Assembly: GCA_000403315.2 (NCBI GenBank)
Contig: KE159636.1
Span: forward strand, 2,206,041-2,270,040
Direction: 5' to 3'
Source of the DNA: Lachnospiraceae bacterium A2
GTDB lineage: Bacteria; Bacillota; Clostridia; Lachnospirales; Lachnospiraceae
Length of the DNA: 64,000 nt
Translations under genes and position numbers: made by a program
Shown here: in pieces, positions 53,698-62,594 of the stretch
Position numbering within the stretch: position 1 is the first letter of the stretch
Layout of the letters: each line of letters begins with the position of its first letter
The notes under the pieces: model-generated
What the model was told of the DNA's origin: nothing
The model's input: the letters and a program-made list of their open reading frames with translations, nothing else
The model's database searches: none

Positions 53698-53980
53698 GGA
53701 TGCCCAAAGCACCGTTGGCGCTGCGCTCATACCATATATTGTTGTTGCAAATGAATTTGCATATCAATATATGGTATGGGGCTGTCGCACTAACGTCAAT
53801 TGCAATGCATAAATTTGTTCAAAAGGTTTACATTGCAAAGCAATGCAAACAAAATGCACAAAATTACTCTGGGGAAGCTAGCTTCCCCAGAGTAATTTTG
53901 TGCATTCTGTCTTTGCCGCATAAGCGGCAAGACCTTTTGAACAAGTAACTATATTAGTGCGACAGCCCCTTTTGGCATCC
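53698..53980. repeat. Palindromic intergenic repeat (family member B) interrupted by a MITE
   Basis: Outer arms GGATGCC (53698-53704) / GGCATCC (53974-53980). The left 80 bases match, in reverse orientation, the element at 62101-62209, including an identical 19-base stretch (53717-53735). It has its own 14-bp stem CATACCATATATTG (53728-53741) / (53765-53778). The MITE at 53778-53969 sits inside its right part. Confidence 0.75.
53778..53969. repeat. MITE-like element with 16-bp inverted ends and a 54-bp perfect palindrome
   Basis: Ends GGGGCTGTCGCACTAA (53778-53793) and its exact complement (53954-53969). Inside is a perfect palindrome without spacer, 53853-53906. The ends match those of the smaller element at 22538-22640. 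No transposase is encoded. Confidence 0.85.
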
Positions 53981-53997
53981 CAATGCCTTCCAGCCAA

Positions 53998-54174
53998 TTA
54001 TATAAATTGGTTCCTGTCAGGCTGGTAGTAGTAATCAATCGCCGCCAGCGCGTCGGTTACTTCCTCCATGGGGACGCCGGTGCTTTTGCAGAACTCCTCA
54101 AGGGAAGGGTAGCGGTCCCTTAAGTGGGTGTTGACAAAGCTTAATAAAATGGCAGGGTCTTTCGGTAAGTTCAT
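53998..54174 (-). CDS. DUF4250-family small protein
   Basis: 58 residues (MNLPKDPAILLSFVNTHLRD ... QPDRNQFI), matching the compact DUF4250 family found in Clostridia. RBS AAAGGA before the ATG. The C-terminal QPDRNQF and N-terminal LPKDPAxLLSFVN are the family landmarks as I recall them. Function unknown. Its stop lies only 18 bases from the palindromic repeat. Confidence 0.82.
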   Translation of the reverse strand: MNLPKDPAILLSFVNTHLRDRYPSLEEFCKSTGVPMEEVTDALAAIDYYYQPDRNQFI

Positions 54175-54481
54175 CGTGATCCATTCCTTTCCTTTGGTTT
54201 TGGTATCGTGGCAGTGGTGAAATTTTTCCTCTGTTCCCCGATTCTGCTGGTGTCCTTGTCCTTAATATAAGGTAGGGATAGGCCTTCATGTTCCCTGCTG
54301 CCTTTCCAATAATATGCAGTTTTGGGGGATACCAGCCATAGCATACATAGTATAATAGCTTTTCCCATAGATTGCAAGAAGGATTTTCCTGCCTGCATCC
54401 CGGACCTTTTTCCACTTGGAAAGGCACTTCATTGCCTGATTTTTCATAGAATGTAATAAATCAGCTTAGAGGTGCTTTTTT
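54175..54481. promoter_or_regulatory. Divergent spacer between the DUF4250 gene and the sigK-like gene
   Basis: No gene. It holds CATAGTATA (54346-54354), which fits a SigK-type -10 (CATANNNTA) and overlaps a TATAAT (54351-54356). No clear -35 partner is visible. The promoter would be about 125 bases before the sigma gene. Confidence 0.35.
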
Positions 54482-55102
54482 TTGAAAACATTTTTAATGC
54501 CGCTGAATGCCGAGGAAGAAAAATTTTATCTGGAAAAAATGAAAGAGGGCAGCCTTGAAGCGAAGAATACCCTGATTGAACGGAACCTAAGGCTGGTAGC
54601 GCATATTTCCAGAAAATACCAAAACGGGGAAGAAGATATGGAGGATCTGATTTCCATTGGGACCATTGGCCTGATCAAAGCCATCGCCACCTTTAATTAT
54701 GAGCGGGGCAACCGCCTTGCAACTTACGCTGCCCGCTGCATAGACAATGAACTGCTGATGTATTTCCGGGGGAAGAAAAAGACTTCCCGGGAGGTGTCCC
54801 TCTACGAGCCAATCGGTACGGACAAAGAAGGGAACCAGATTAATCTGATGGATGTGGTGGAAAGCACGGACCGGGATATTTTTGAGATCATTGAGCTGAA
54901 AGGGAATACCAGGAAGGTTTACGAGGCCATCCCCAGGGTTTTGAACAGCCGGGAACGGGAAATCATTGAATGGCGGTACGGCCTGTACAACCGCAAGCCG
55001 GTAACCCAGCGGGAAATTGCAGATAAACTGGGGATATCCCGTTCCTATGTCAGCCGGATTGAGAAGCGGGCGCTGGAAAAATTAAAGGGATGTTTTGAGT
55101 AA
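54482..55102 (+). CDS. sigK: Sporulation sigma factor, SigK type
   Basis: 206-residue sigma-70-family factor. Region 2 shows NLRLVAHISRKYQN, DLISIGTIGLIKAIATF and LATYAARCIDNELLMYFR, the last typical for SigK/SigE; region 4 has TQREIADKLGISRSYVSRIEKRALEKL. SigK directs late mother-cell transcription in sporulation. It lacks the 20-residue pro-sequence of Bacillus pro-SigK and is not split by a skin element. Start is TTG 54482 with GAGGTG 7 bases upstream; ATG 54497 would give five fewer residues. Confidence 0.88.
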   Translation: MKTFLMPLNAEEEKFYLEKMKEGSLEAKNTLIERNLRLVAHISRKYQNGEEDMEDLISIGTIGLIKAIATFNYERGNRLATYAARCIDNELLMYFRGKKKTSREVSLYEPIGTDKEGNQINLMDVVESTDRDIFEIIELKGNTRKVYEAIPRVLNSREREIIEWRYGLYNRKPVTQREIADKLGISRSYVSRIEKRALEKLKGCFE

Positions 55103-55212
55103 AAAAGTTCCTGCAGCCATTGCAGAATGGGCAGGAACATGGTATGATATAGCTATCTTTTTTCAAAGGGCGTATCTGCCCGTATTCCCAACCAGCACAA
55201 AGGGAGGTATTT

Positions 55213-56757
55213 TTGTATCGTATCGTTTCGACTGCAATCGTCTGCGGCATCCAGAGCATTCTTGTACAGGTGGAAGCAGACGTGTGCGACGGCATGCCCG
55301 CATTTGAAATGGTGGGCGCCCTGTCCTCCGAGGTAAAGGAGGCAAGGGAACGGGTGCGGGCAGCGTTCCGGAACAGCGGAATCCGCCTTGCGCCGAAAAA
55401 AATTACTGTAAACCTTTACCCGGCAGACGTCCGCAAAACAGGCACAAGCTTCGACCTGCCCATCGCCCTCGCTGTCCTTGCGGCATACGGGGCAGTGCCG
55501 GAAGACTATTTGGAGGGCATCCTGTTTGCAGGGGAGGTCAGCCTGAACGGGGAAATACGGCCAACCACAGGCATCCTTCCCATGGCGCTTGCCGCCAAGG
55601 AAGCCGGGAAACAGGCCGTGTGCATCCCAATAGGGAACCGGGGGGAAGCGGAATTGGCAAAAGGGATGGCTGTGCTGCCAGCAGAGAATTTAAATCAGGT
55701 AATCCAAATGCTGGAAACATTCCATAAGGACCCGGAAAAAGCCCAAAATGCCAGGGCTTATGAAAGAATGGGGCAAGGGCGGCACAGGGAAGGGGACTGT
55801 GATTTTTCCGGCATCCATGGGCAGAAGGTGCTGAAGCGGGCCTGCGAAGTGGCGGCAGCAGGCAGGCACAACATGCTTTTGGTAGGAGCCCCCGGGGCTG
55901 GGAAAACCATGGCTGCAAGGGCAACAGCCACGATTTTGCCTGATTTGGAGGAGGAAGAAGCCTTGGAGCTTGCCCGGATTTACAGCGTCAGCGGAAGGCT
56001 TGGCCAGAGGGAGGGGCAGTTTTTTGCAAGGCCCTTCCGGAACCCCCACCATACCATCAGCGCCGCAGGGCTTGCTGGGGGCGGGGCAGTCCCAAAGCCC
56101 GGGGAATTAAGCCTGGCCCATAAGGGCGTGCTGTTTTTGGACGAGCTGACGGAATTTAAGCGGGAGGTGCTGGAAGTGCTGCGCCAGCCTTTGGAAGAGA
56201 AAGCCATCAGGATTTCCAGAAGCGGCGGCAATTTCTGCTTCCCAGCGGATATTATGCTGATTGGGGCTATGAACCCCTGCGGCTGCGGGTATTACCCCGA
56301 CCGCGGGGCCTGCGCCTGCACCCCGGCCGTCATCCGCCGCCACCTGGGGAAGTTAAGCCGGCCTCTGTTAGACCGGATAGACCTTACAGTGGAAGTAAAG
56401 CGGCTGCCCTTGGCAGAGCTTATCGGTGGGGGAACGGAGGAAACCTCAGAAGCCATACGGAACCGGGTACAGGCCGTCCAGAAAGTCCAGGGGAAGCGTT
56501 TTGCCGGGAGCGGCATTTCCTATAACAGCCAGATACCCGTCCCTTATATGGAGGAATTCTGCCCTATGGAGCAGGATGCCAGGAAGCTGCTGCAGGATTC
56601 CTTTGAACGGCTGGGGCTGAGCGCCAGGGGTTATTACCGGGCAATCCGCGTAGCCCGCACCATTGCGGATATGGAAGGATGCGGGCAGATTCGCCGGGTG
56701 CACCTGATGGAAAGCCTGATGTACCGGGAAATTGACAGGAAAGCGTGGGAATTATGA
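55213..56757 (+). CDS. YifB/ComM-family Mg-chelatase-like AAA+ ATPase
   Basis: 514 residues. N-terminal LonC-like domain (ATVCGIQSILVQVEADV...GMPAFEMVGLSS-type), AAA+ core with LLVGAPGAGKTMAARA (Walker A), GVLFLDELTEF (Walker B), and the conserved IGAMNPCGCGYYPD; C-terminal Mg_chelatase_C. ComM homologues help branch migration during natural transformation, in line with dprA next door. Start TTG 55213 after GGGAGG. Confidence 0.93.
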   Translation: MYRIVSTAIVCGIQSILVQVEADVCDGMPAFEMVGALSSEVKEARERVRAAFRNSGIRLAPKKITVNLYPADVRKTGTSFDLPIALAVLAAYGAVPEDYLEGILFAGEVSLNGEIRPTTGILPMALAAKEAGKQAVCIPIGNRGEAELAKGMAVLPAENLNQVIQMLETFHKDPEKAQNARAYERMGQGRHREGDCDFSGIHGQKVLKRACEVAAAGRHNMLLVGAPGAGKTMAARATATILPDLEEEEALELARIYSVSGRLGQREGQFFARPFRNPHHTISAAGLAGGGAVPKPGELSLAHKGVLFLDELTEFKREVLEVLRQPLEEKAIRISRSGGNFCFPADIMLIGAMNPCGCGYYPDRGACACTPAVIRRHLGKLSRPLLDRIDLTVEVKRLPLAELIGGGTEETSEAIRNRVQAVQKVQGKRFAGSGISYNSQIPVPYMEEFCPMEQDARKLLQDSFERLGLSARGYYRAIRVARTIADMEGCGQIRRVHLMESLMYREIDRKAWEL

Positions 56758-57896
56758 TGGCAAAGGAATGTACGGAACTGGGCACAAAGCCTGTTTGCAA
56801 GTACGAATACTGGTTTGCAGGCATTCCTTCCCTGTCGGGAAAAAAGAAAATCCGCTTAAAATCCCAATTCCCGGACCCGGAAGAATTTTACCGCCTTCCC
56901 ATAGGTCATATACAGCAAATCCCATGGCTTACGGAACGGGAAAAAAAGGCCGTGGCCGCCGCCAAGGGAACCCCAGAACACAAGCTGGATGCCCAGGCCT
57001 GCTACTGTGCCGAAAAGGGCATAAAGCTTGCCATATGGCAGGACCCTGGGTATCCCAAACGGCTGCGGGACATTTACAGCCCGCCTTACGGCCTTTTTTA
57101 CCGTGGCAGCCTGCCCCCGGAAGATGCCCCGGCCGTTGCCATTGTAGGGGCGCGGGGCTGTTCCCACTATGGGAAGCAGATGGCCCGGGCAATTGGCTGC
57201 GGCCTTGCCAGCCAGGGGGTTTCCGTTATCAGCGGCATGGCCCTGGGCATTGACGGGGCAGGGCATCAGGGGGCTTTGCAGGCAGGGGGCAGGACGTATG
57301 GCGTCTTTGGCTGCGGCGTGGATGTCTGCTACCCTGCCGCCCACCGGGAGCTGTATGGGGCAATTCCCAAGATGGGCGGGCTGCTTTCTGAGTACCAGCC
57401 CCGCTCGAAGCCCCTGGCTATGTTTTTCCCCCAGCGGAACCGGATTATCAGCGGGCTTTCGGACGCCGTCATTGTGGTGGAGGCAAGGGAGAAAAGCGGC
57501 GCGCTGATTACGGCAGATTTTGCCTTGGAGCAGGGACGGGAGGTCTATGCAGTGCCCGGGCGTGCAGGGGATCCTTCCAGCCAGGGGACGAACCGGCTGA
57601 TCCAGCAGGGGGCGGGAATCTTTTTGTCTGTTGGTGATTTTCTGAAAGAAATGGGGATTTTTGCAGATTTTGTAGAAGATTCTGCTGGAAACCAGAAATT
57701 TTCCCTTGAAAAATCAGAAAGGTTGGTGTATAGTTGTGTGGATTTAAGTCCGAAAAGTTTGGACGGGCTTTTGGCAGAAACATCCCTTCCCCTGGGGGAG
57801 CTGATTGAAATTCTGGAATCTCTCAGGGAGAAGGGATGTATACTGGAAGTATATAAGAATTACTATATCAGGCCGGAACCTTCCGGCTTTGCATAA
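56754..57896 (+). CDS. dprA: DNA processing protein DprA
   Basis: 380 residues; loads RecA on incoming single-stranded DNA. Rossmann-like core: VAIVGARGCSHYG, ISGMALGIDGAGHQGAL, GVFGCGVDVCYPAAHREL, SEYQP, FPQRNRIISGLSDAVIVVEA, SGALITADFALEQGREVYAVPG. C-terminal winged helix about 310-370. ATG overlaps the yifB stop (ATGA); the ATG at 56757 or GTG at 56745 are less likely. Followed by topA as in most Firmicutes. Confidence 0.95.
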   Translation: MMAKECTELGTKPVCKYEYWFAGIPSLSGKKKIRLKSQFPDPEEFYRLPIGHIQQIPWLTEREKKAVAAAKGTPEHKLDAQACYCAEKGIKLAIWQDPGYPKRLRDIYSPPYGLFYRGSLPPEDAPAVAIVGARGCSHYGKQMARAIGCGLASQGVSVISGMALGIDGAGHQGALQAGGRTYGVFGCGVDVCYPAAHRELYGAIPKMGGLLSEYQPRSKPLAMFFPQRNRIISGLSDAVIVVEAREKSGALITADFALEQGREVYAVPGRAGDPSSQGTNRLIQQGAGIFLSVGDFLKEMGIFADFVEDSAGNQKFSLEKSERLVYSCVDLSPKSLDGLLAETSLPLGELIEILESLREKGCILEVYKNYYIRPEPSGFA

Positions 57897-57915
57897 AGCG
57901 AAGGAGCAGGGACCC

Positions 57916-59988
57916 ATGGCGAAGTATCTGGTTATTGTGGAATCACCGGCGAAGGTGAAAACAATTAAAAAATTTCTTGGGAAGAATTATGAGGTGGCGG
58001 CCTCCAATGGGCATGTGAGGGATTTGCCCAAAAGCCAGCTTGGGATTGACGTAGAACATGGTTATGAGCCAAAATATATCACAATCCGGGGAAAGGGGGA
58101 CATTTTAGCCAACCTCCGCAAAGAGGTGAAGAAAGCGGAAAAAGTCTATCTGGCAACGGACCCTGACCGGGAGGGGGAAGCAATTTCGTGGCACCTGTCC
58201 AAGGCGCTGAAGCTGGAAGGCAAGAATATGTACCGGATCAGCTTTAATGAAATCACCAAAAATGCAGTGAAGGCATCTTTGAAGCAGGCAAGGGAAATAG
58301 ACATGAATTTAGTGGACGCCCAGCAGGCAAGGCGTATGCTGGACCGTATGGTGGGCTACCGCATCAGCCCCCTTTTGTGGGCCAAGGTGAAAAGGGGCCT
58401 AAGCGCAGGGCGGGTGCAGTCGGTGGCGCTCAGGATGATTTGCGACCGTGAAGAAGAAATTAACGCCTTTATCCCGGAGGAGTACTGGTCGCTGGATGCA
58501 GAATTTTCCATCCCCGGGGAAAAGAAGCCCCTGGCAGCCAAATTTTACGGGGACAAAAATGGCAGGCTGTCCATTTCCTCAAAGGAGGAAATGGATAAAA
58601 TACTTGGGGATTTGGAAAAAGAAAGCTATCAGGTCTTAGACGTAAAGAAAGGGGAGCGCACAAGGAAGGCGCCCCTGCCCTTTACCACCAGCACCCTGCA
58701 GCAGGAAGCGGCGAAGGTCTTAAATTTTTCCACCCAGAAAACCATGCGTTTAGCCCAGCAGCTTTACGAAGGGGTAGACGTGAAAGGGCAGGGGACCGTC
58801 GGCGTCATCACATATCTGAGGACGGATTCCGTGCGCGTGTCTGAGGAAGCGGAGCGGGCGGCAAGGGAGTACATCCAGTCTGCTTACGGGGAAAAATATC
58901 TGGCGAAGGGCGGGCAGGAGCGGAAAGGCTCCGGGAAGATACAGGACGCCCACGAAGCCATCCGGCCTTCAGACATCACAAGGACCCCGGCTATGATAAA
59001 GGAATCCTTAAGCCGGGACCAGTTCCGGCTGTACCAACTGATTTGGCGGCGTTTTACAGCAAGCCGCATGGACAGCGCAGTGTATGAAACAACCTCCATT
59101 ACAATCGGCGCGGGGGATTACCGGTTCCATGTGTCTGCTTCCAAGGTGGCTTTCGAAGGCTTTATGTCGGTCTACACCAGCGACGAGGATGAGAAGGGCG
59201 AGAACAACGTGCTCTTAAAATCCGTGGACAAGGAAACAAAGCTGGGCTTAAAGGGGCTGGACGAGAAGCAGCACTTTACCCAGCCGCCGGCGCACTTTAC
59301 GGAAGCTTCCCTGGTAAAGTCCCTGGAGGAGCAGGGGATCGGGCGGCCCAGCACCTATGCCCCCACCATTACCACGCTGCTGGGCAGGCGGTATGTGGTG
59401 AAAGAAAATAAGAACCTCTATATTACAGAACTGGGGGAAGTGGTAAACTCCATTATGAAAGAAGCGTTCCCCACCATTGTGGACGAACGGTTCACAGCCA
59501 ATATGGAATCCCTGCTTGACAAGGTAGCGGAAGGGGCGGTTGGCTGGAAAGCGGTTGTCAGCAATTTCTACCCGGATTTGGAGGAAGCAGTCGAGGCGGC
59601 AGAGAAGGATTTGGAGAAAATCAAGATTGAGGACGAGGTGACGGACGTCCTCTGCGATATCTGCGGGCGGAACATGGTTATCAAGTACGGCCCCCACGGA
59701 AGGTTCTTAGCCTGCCCGGGGTTCCCGGAATGCCGCTGCACGAAGCCCTATTTGGAAAAAATTGGCGTCGCCTGCCCAAAATGCGGGAAGGAAGTCGTCA
59801 TGAAGAAGACGAAAAAGGGAAGGAAATACTATGGCTGCGAGGATAACCCGGAATGCGAGTTTATGAGCTGGCAGAAGCCTTCCAGGGAAAAGTGCCCGGA
59901 ATGCGGCGGGTATATGGTAGAGAAAGGGAACAAGCTGGTTTGTGCAGAACCACAGTGCGGATATGTGCAGGAGCGGAAAAATAGTTAG
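57916..59988 (+). CDS. topA: DNA topoisomerase I
   Basis: 690 residues, type IA. Toprim motif YLVIVESPAKVKTI with catalytic Glu, ATDPDREGEAISWHL, and the active tyrosine in VGVITYLRTDS. Three C-terminal zinc-finger domains (CDICGRN...CPGFPEC, CPKCGK...CEDNPEC, CPECGG...CAEPQC). Relaxes negative supercoils. Start ATG 57916 after AAGGAGCAGG; the upstream frame overlaps dprA and is rejected. Confidence 0.97.
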   Translation: MAKYLVIVESPAKVKTIKKFLGKNYEVAASNGHVRDLPKSQLGIDVEHGYEPKYITIRGKGDILANLRKEVKKAEKVYLATDPDREGEAISWHLSKALKLEGKNMYRISFNEITKNAVKASLKQAREIDMNLVDAQQARRMLDRMVGYRISPLLWAKVKRGLSAGRVQSVALRMICDREEEINAFIPEEYWSLDAEFSIPGEKKPLAAKFYGDKNGRLSISSKEEMDKILGDLEKESYQVLDVKKGERTRKAPLPFTTSTLQQEAAKVLNFSTQKTMRLAQQLYEGVDVKGQGTVGVITYLRTDSVRVSEEAERAAREYIQSAYGEKYLAKGGQERKGSGKIQDAHEAIRPSDITRTPAMIKESLSRDQFRLYQLIWRRFTASRMDSAVYETTSITIGAGDYRFHVSASKVAFEGFMSVYTSDEDEKGENNVLLKSVDKETKLGLKGLDEKQHFTQPPAHFTEASLVKSLEEQGIGRPSTYAPTITTLLGRRYVVKENKNLYITELGEVVNSIMKEAFPTIVDERFTANMESLLDKVAEGAVGWKAVVSNFYPDLEEAVEAAEKDLEKIKIEDEVTDVLCDICGRNMVIKYGPHGRFLACPGFPECRCTKPYLEKIGVACPKCGKEVVMKKTKKGRKYYGCEDNPECEFMSWQKPSREKCPECGGYMVEKGNKLVCAEPQCGYVQERKNS

Positions 59989-60035
59989 AAAATTAAAATA
60001 ATAACGAAAAAAGTGCAGGAATTCGAAGAAACTTA

Positions 60036-60064
60036 TTGAAATTTGTCAAAAACCGTGGTAAAAT
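60036..60064 (+). promoter_or_regulatory. codY promoter
   Basis: -35 TTGAAA (60036-60041), 17-base spacer, -10 TAAAAT (60059-60064), 48 bases before the codY start. Confidence 0.8.
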
Positions 60065-60111
60065 TCAAAATAATACAGCAGGTGTTACGTTTCGAATTTG
60101 GGAGGGGTCCT

Positions 60112-60900
60112 ATGAGTGTCCAGCTATTAGACAAGACAAGGAAAATCAATAAGTTACTGCATAATAATAATTCCTCAAAAGTAATCTTTAGCGATATATG
60201 CGGGGTTCTGACAGAGATTCTGGAATCCAACATACTGGTAATCAGCAGGAAAGGGAAGGTGCTGGGGGCCAGCCTGGAAGAACATACCGAGGAGATTACG
60301 GAATTGATTGCAGATGAAGTAGGCGGCTTCATAGACCCGCTGCTGAACGAACGTCTGCTGGGCATCTTATCCACCAAGGAGAATGTCAACCTGGAAACAC
60401 TTGGGTTTGTATCCGGGGACGTGCGCAGGTACCAGGCAATCATTACCCCCATTGACATTGCCGGGGAGCGGCTGGGGACGCTGTTTGTGTACCGCATGGA
60501 GAAGCAGTACAATATCGACGACATTATTTTAAGCGAATACGGGACTACCGTAGTAGGGCTTGAAATGATGCGCTCCGTCAATGAGGAGAACGCGGAGGAG
60601 AACAGGAAAGTACAGATTGTGAAGTCAGCCATCGGCACCCTTTCCTTTTCAGAGCTGGAAGCCATTACCCATATTTTTGACGAGATGGAAGGGAAGGAAG
60701 GCATACTGGTAGCAAGCAAGATTGCTGACAGGGTAGGCATCACCAGAAGCGTGATCGTCAATGCACTCAGGAAGTTTGAAAGCGCGGGGGTCATCGAGTC
60801 CCGTTCTTCCGGGATGAAGGGCACTTACATCAAGGTACTCAACGATGTAGTGTTTGAGGAACTGGAGCAGATAAAAAAACAGAATACAAAACATAACTAA
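60112..60900 (+). CDS. codY: GTP-sensing global regulator CodY
   Basis: 262 residues. N-terminal GAF domain binding branched-chain amino acids (about 1-155; QLLDKTRKINKLLHN, DVRRYQAIITPIDIAGERLGTL) and a C-terminal winged helix-turn-helix (ASKIADRVGITRSVIVNALRKFESAGVIESRSSGMKGTYI). Represses nutrient-acquisition genes in rich conditions. RBS GGGAGGGG. Its place before flgB is conserved with Bacillus. Followed by a terminator. Confidence 0.97.
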   Translation: MSVQLLDKTRKINKLLHNNNSSKVIFSDICGVLTEILESNILVISRKGKVLGASLEEHTEEITELIADEVGGFIDPLLNERLLGILSTKENVNLETLGFVSGDVRRYQAIITPIDIAGERLGTLFVYRMEKQYNIDDIILSEYGTTVVGLEMMRSVNEENAEENRKVQIVKSAIGTLSFSELEAITHIFDEMEGKEGILVASKIADRVGITRSVIVNALRKFESAGVIESRSSGMKGTYIKVLNDVVFEELEQIKKQNTKHN

Positions 60901-60964
60901 AGGGACTTGGTTATTTCAGGAAAAAGGGATTTGTAGGCTTAGCTCAGGCTGGAAGTCCCTTTTT
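60901..60964 (+). terminator. Terminator after codY
   Basis: AGGGACTT (60901-60908) / AAGTCCCT (60953-60960) with a 44-base loop, then TTTT. The long loop makes it weaker than usual. Confidence 0.6.
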
Positions 60965-61220
60965 GTGCGTAAAATGATTATTAGGAAAATAGGACTATAT
61001 TTAATATGTAAGGGTTAGCCGGAAAAATTTACCGGAGAAATGGCGGAAGATACTGTAAATAGTGCCTGTATGGGCAGCCAAGCGCAATATCATGTTATTA
61101 TTGCGAAAAAATCTCCAAAAAGTGCTTGCATTCTGATAGGGAAAATTATAATATAGAGTAGAATATGTAATTTAGGTTACTAGGATAGGGAGCAGAAGAA
61201 TAGATGGAAGGAGCAATGGT
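60965..61220 (+). promoter_or_regulatory. Intergenic control region of the flagellar operon
   Basis: SigA-type promoter: -35 TTGCAT (61126-61131), 17-base spacer, -10 TAATAT (61149-61154). No SigD (TAAA-N15-GCCGATAT) site was seen. Otherwise A/T-rich without a gene. Confidence 0.65.
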
Positions 61221-61619
61221 ATGTTAAGCAGTGGGATTTATGATTATATTGACGTCATGAATAAGGCAGCCGACGCCGCATGGCTGAGGGAAACTGCCAT
61301 CAGCAACAATATTTCCAATGGCGATACCCCGGGGTACAAACGGCAGGACGTGGATTTTGAAGGCGTATTCCAGCGGGAATTAGGCAAAATGAAGTATGTT
61401 TCCCTGGATGAGAAAATGAGCGGTCTGAACCAAGGGCATATGGACCATTTGGATGTGCAGATTTATACAGACGCAGAGAATTATTCTTACCGTTTGGATA
61501 AGAACAACGTAGACCCGGAGCAGGAGTATGCAGAGCTGGCGTCCACACGGATCCAGTACAATGCCCTGATTGACAGCATGACGAAGGAATTCCAGAGGAT
61601 TAAAAGCGTAATTAAGTAG
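61221..61619 (+). CDS. flgB: Flagellar basal-body rod protein FlgB
   Basis: 132 residues. Rod protein FlgB, with AAWLRETAISNNISNGDTPGYKRQDVDFE (flagellar rod signature) near residues 20-48 and a C-terminal helix. First gene of a flgB-flgC-fliE-fliF operon. RBS GGAAGGAG. Confidence 0.95.
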   Translation: MLSSGIYDYIDVMNKAADAAWLRETAISNNISNGDTPGYKRQDVDFEGVFQRELGKMKYVSLDEKMSGLNQGHMDHLDVQIYTDAENYSYRLDKNNVDPEQEYAELASTRIQYNALIDSMTKEFQRIKSVIK

Positions 61620-61653
61620 AAGTAAAAATATAACGAAAACAGGAGGAAAGAGT

Positions 61654-62094
61654 ATGTCGCTATTTCAGTCTTTTGATATTAATACATCCGGCTTGACTGC
61701 GCAGCGGTTCCGTATGGATGTGATTTCAGAAAATGTTGCGAACGTAACGACGACAAGGACCGAGGACGGAACACCCTATACCCGCAAGATTGTTACCTTC
61801 CGGGAGAAAAACGTGACGCCTTTCAGCAAAGTTTTAAGCAATACAAGGGAGGCTTATTTGGGGAACGGCGTAAAGGTTTCAAAGGTTTCCGAGGATACGG
61901 AGAGCGAATATGTGATGAAATATGACCCTTCCCACCCGGATGCGGACGAGAACGGGTATGTGTCCTACCCCAATGTGAATATTATCACGGAAATGACCAA
62001 TATGATAGATGCCAGCCGTTCCTATGAGGCAAACCTTACGGCTTTTGAAACCAGCAAGGCAATTGCGCTAAAGGGATTAGAACTTGGCAAATAA
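61654..62094 (+). CDS. flgC: Flagellar basal-body rod protein FlgC
   Basis: 146 residues. FlgC, recognised by SFDINTSGLTAQRFRMDVISENVANVTTTRTEDGTPYTRK, DPSHPDADENGYV and C-terminal MIDASRSYEANLTAFETSKAIALKGLELGK. Second in the operon, RBS AGGAGG. Confidence 0.96.
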   Translation: MSLFQSFDINTSGLTAQRFRMDVISENVANVTTTRTEDGTPYTRKIVTFREKNVTPFSKVLSNTREAYLGNGVKVSKVSEDTESEYVMKYDPSHPDADENGYVSYPNVNIITEMTNMIDASRSYEANLTAFETSKAIALKGLELGK

Positions 62095-62100
62095 GATTAG

Positions 62101-62209
62101 GGTACCAAAAGGGTGCGCTGCACCCGCCCTATAGCGTATATTGATGTACAAATTTGTTTGCAGTAACGATACATGGTATGAGCGCAGCGCCAAAGGTGCT
62201 TTTGGCACC
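62101..62209. repeat. Palindromic intergenic repeat (family member A) between flgC and fliE
   Basis: Ends GGTACCAAAA (62101-62110) and TTTTGGCACC (62200-62209). Contains GGGTGC-GCT-GCACCC and an inverted copy of the 19-base stretch also found at 53717-53735 (here 62173-62191). It interrupts an otherwise tight flagellar operon. Confidence 0.75.
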
Positions 62210-62247
62210 TTAATCCAAATAATGAAAGAATCAGGGAGGCTTATAGA

Positions 62248-62559
62248 ATGGACATATCAGTGCTAAGCAATGTCAGTTCAGATTACATAAAAAATGCGGC
62301 TTTGGAAAGCGGCCGGCTTGAGGGAAAGGACAAGGGATTTGACAGTTTGCTGAAATCTGCCATGGGCATGGTGAACGAAGCAAGCGACTTACAGAACCAG
62401 GCAGAGGAAGCGGAAGTGCAGTTCATGCTGGGGTATGCCACCAACACCCATGACTTGCAGGCAATACAGGAAAAAGCAGATATTGCCTTGAATTATACCA
62501 TAGCAGTCAGGGACAGGATGATTGAGTCTTATAAAGAAATCATGAATATGCAGATTTAG
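62248..62559 (+). CDS. fliE: Flagellar hook-basal body complex protein FliE
   Basis: 103 residues. FliE: FDSLLKSAMGMVNEASDLQNQAEEAEVQFMLG, then ATNTHDLQAIQEKADIALNYTIAVRDRMIESYKEIMNMQI at the C-terminus. Joins the MS ring to the rod. RBS AGGGAGG. Confidence 0.95.
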   Translation: MDISVLSNVSSDYIKNAALESGRLEGKDKGFDSLLKSAMGMVNEASDLQNQAEEAEVQFMLGYATNTHDLQAIQEKADIALNYTIAVRDRMIESYKEIMNMQI

Positions 62560-62594
62560 GAGTGAATCATTAGAATGGATGGGTGGATAGTCAC

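Noticed and set aside
53700..53948. 82-codon ORF downstream of the DUF5662 gene
   Set aside because: It lies entirely within the palindromic repeat and MITE; its residues follow the repeat, not a protein family, and it has no RBS.
61126..61154. CodY box upstream of flgB
   Set aside because: Only a half-site (GAAAATT, 61141-61147) is present, far from the full AATTTTCWGAAAATT consensus.
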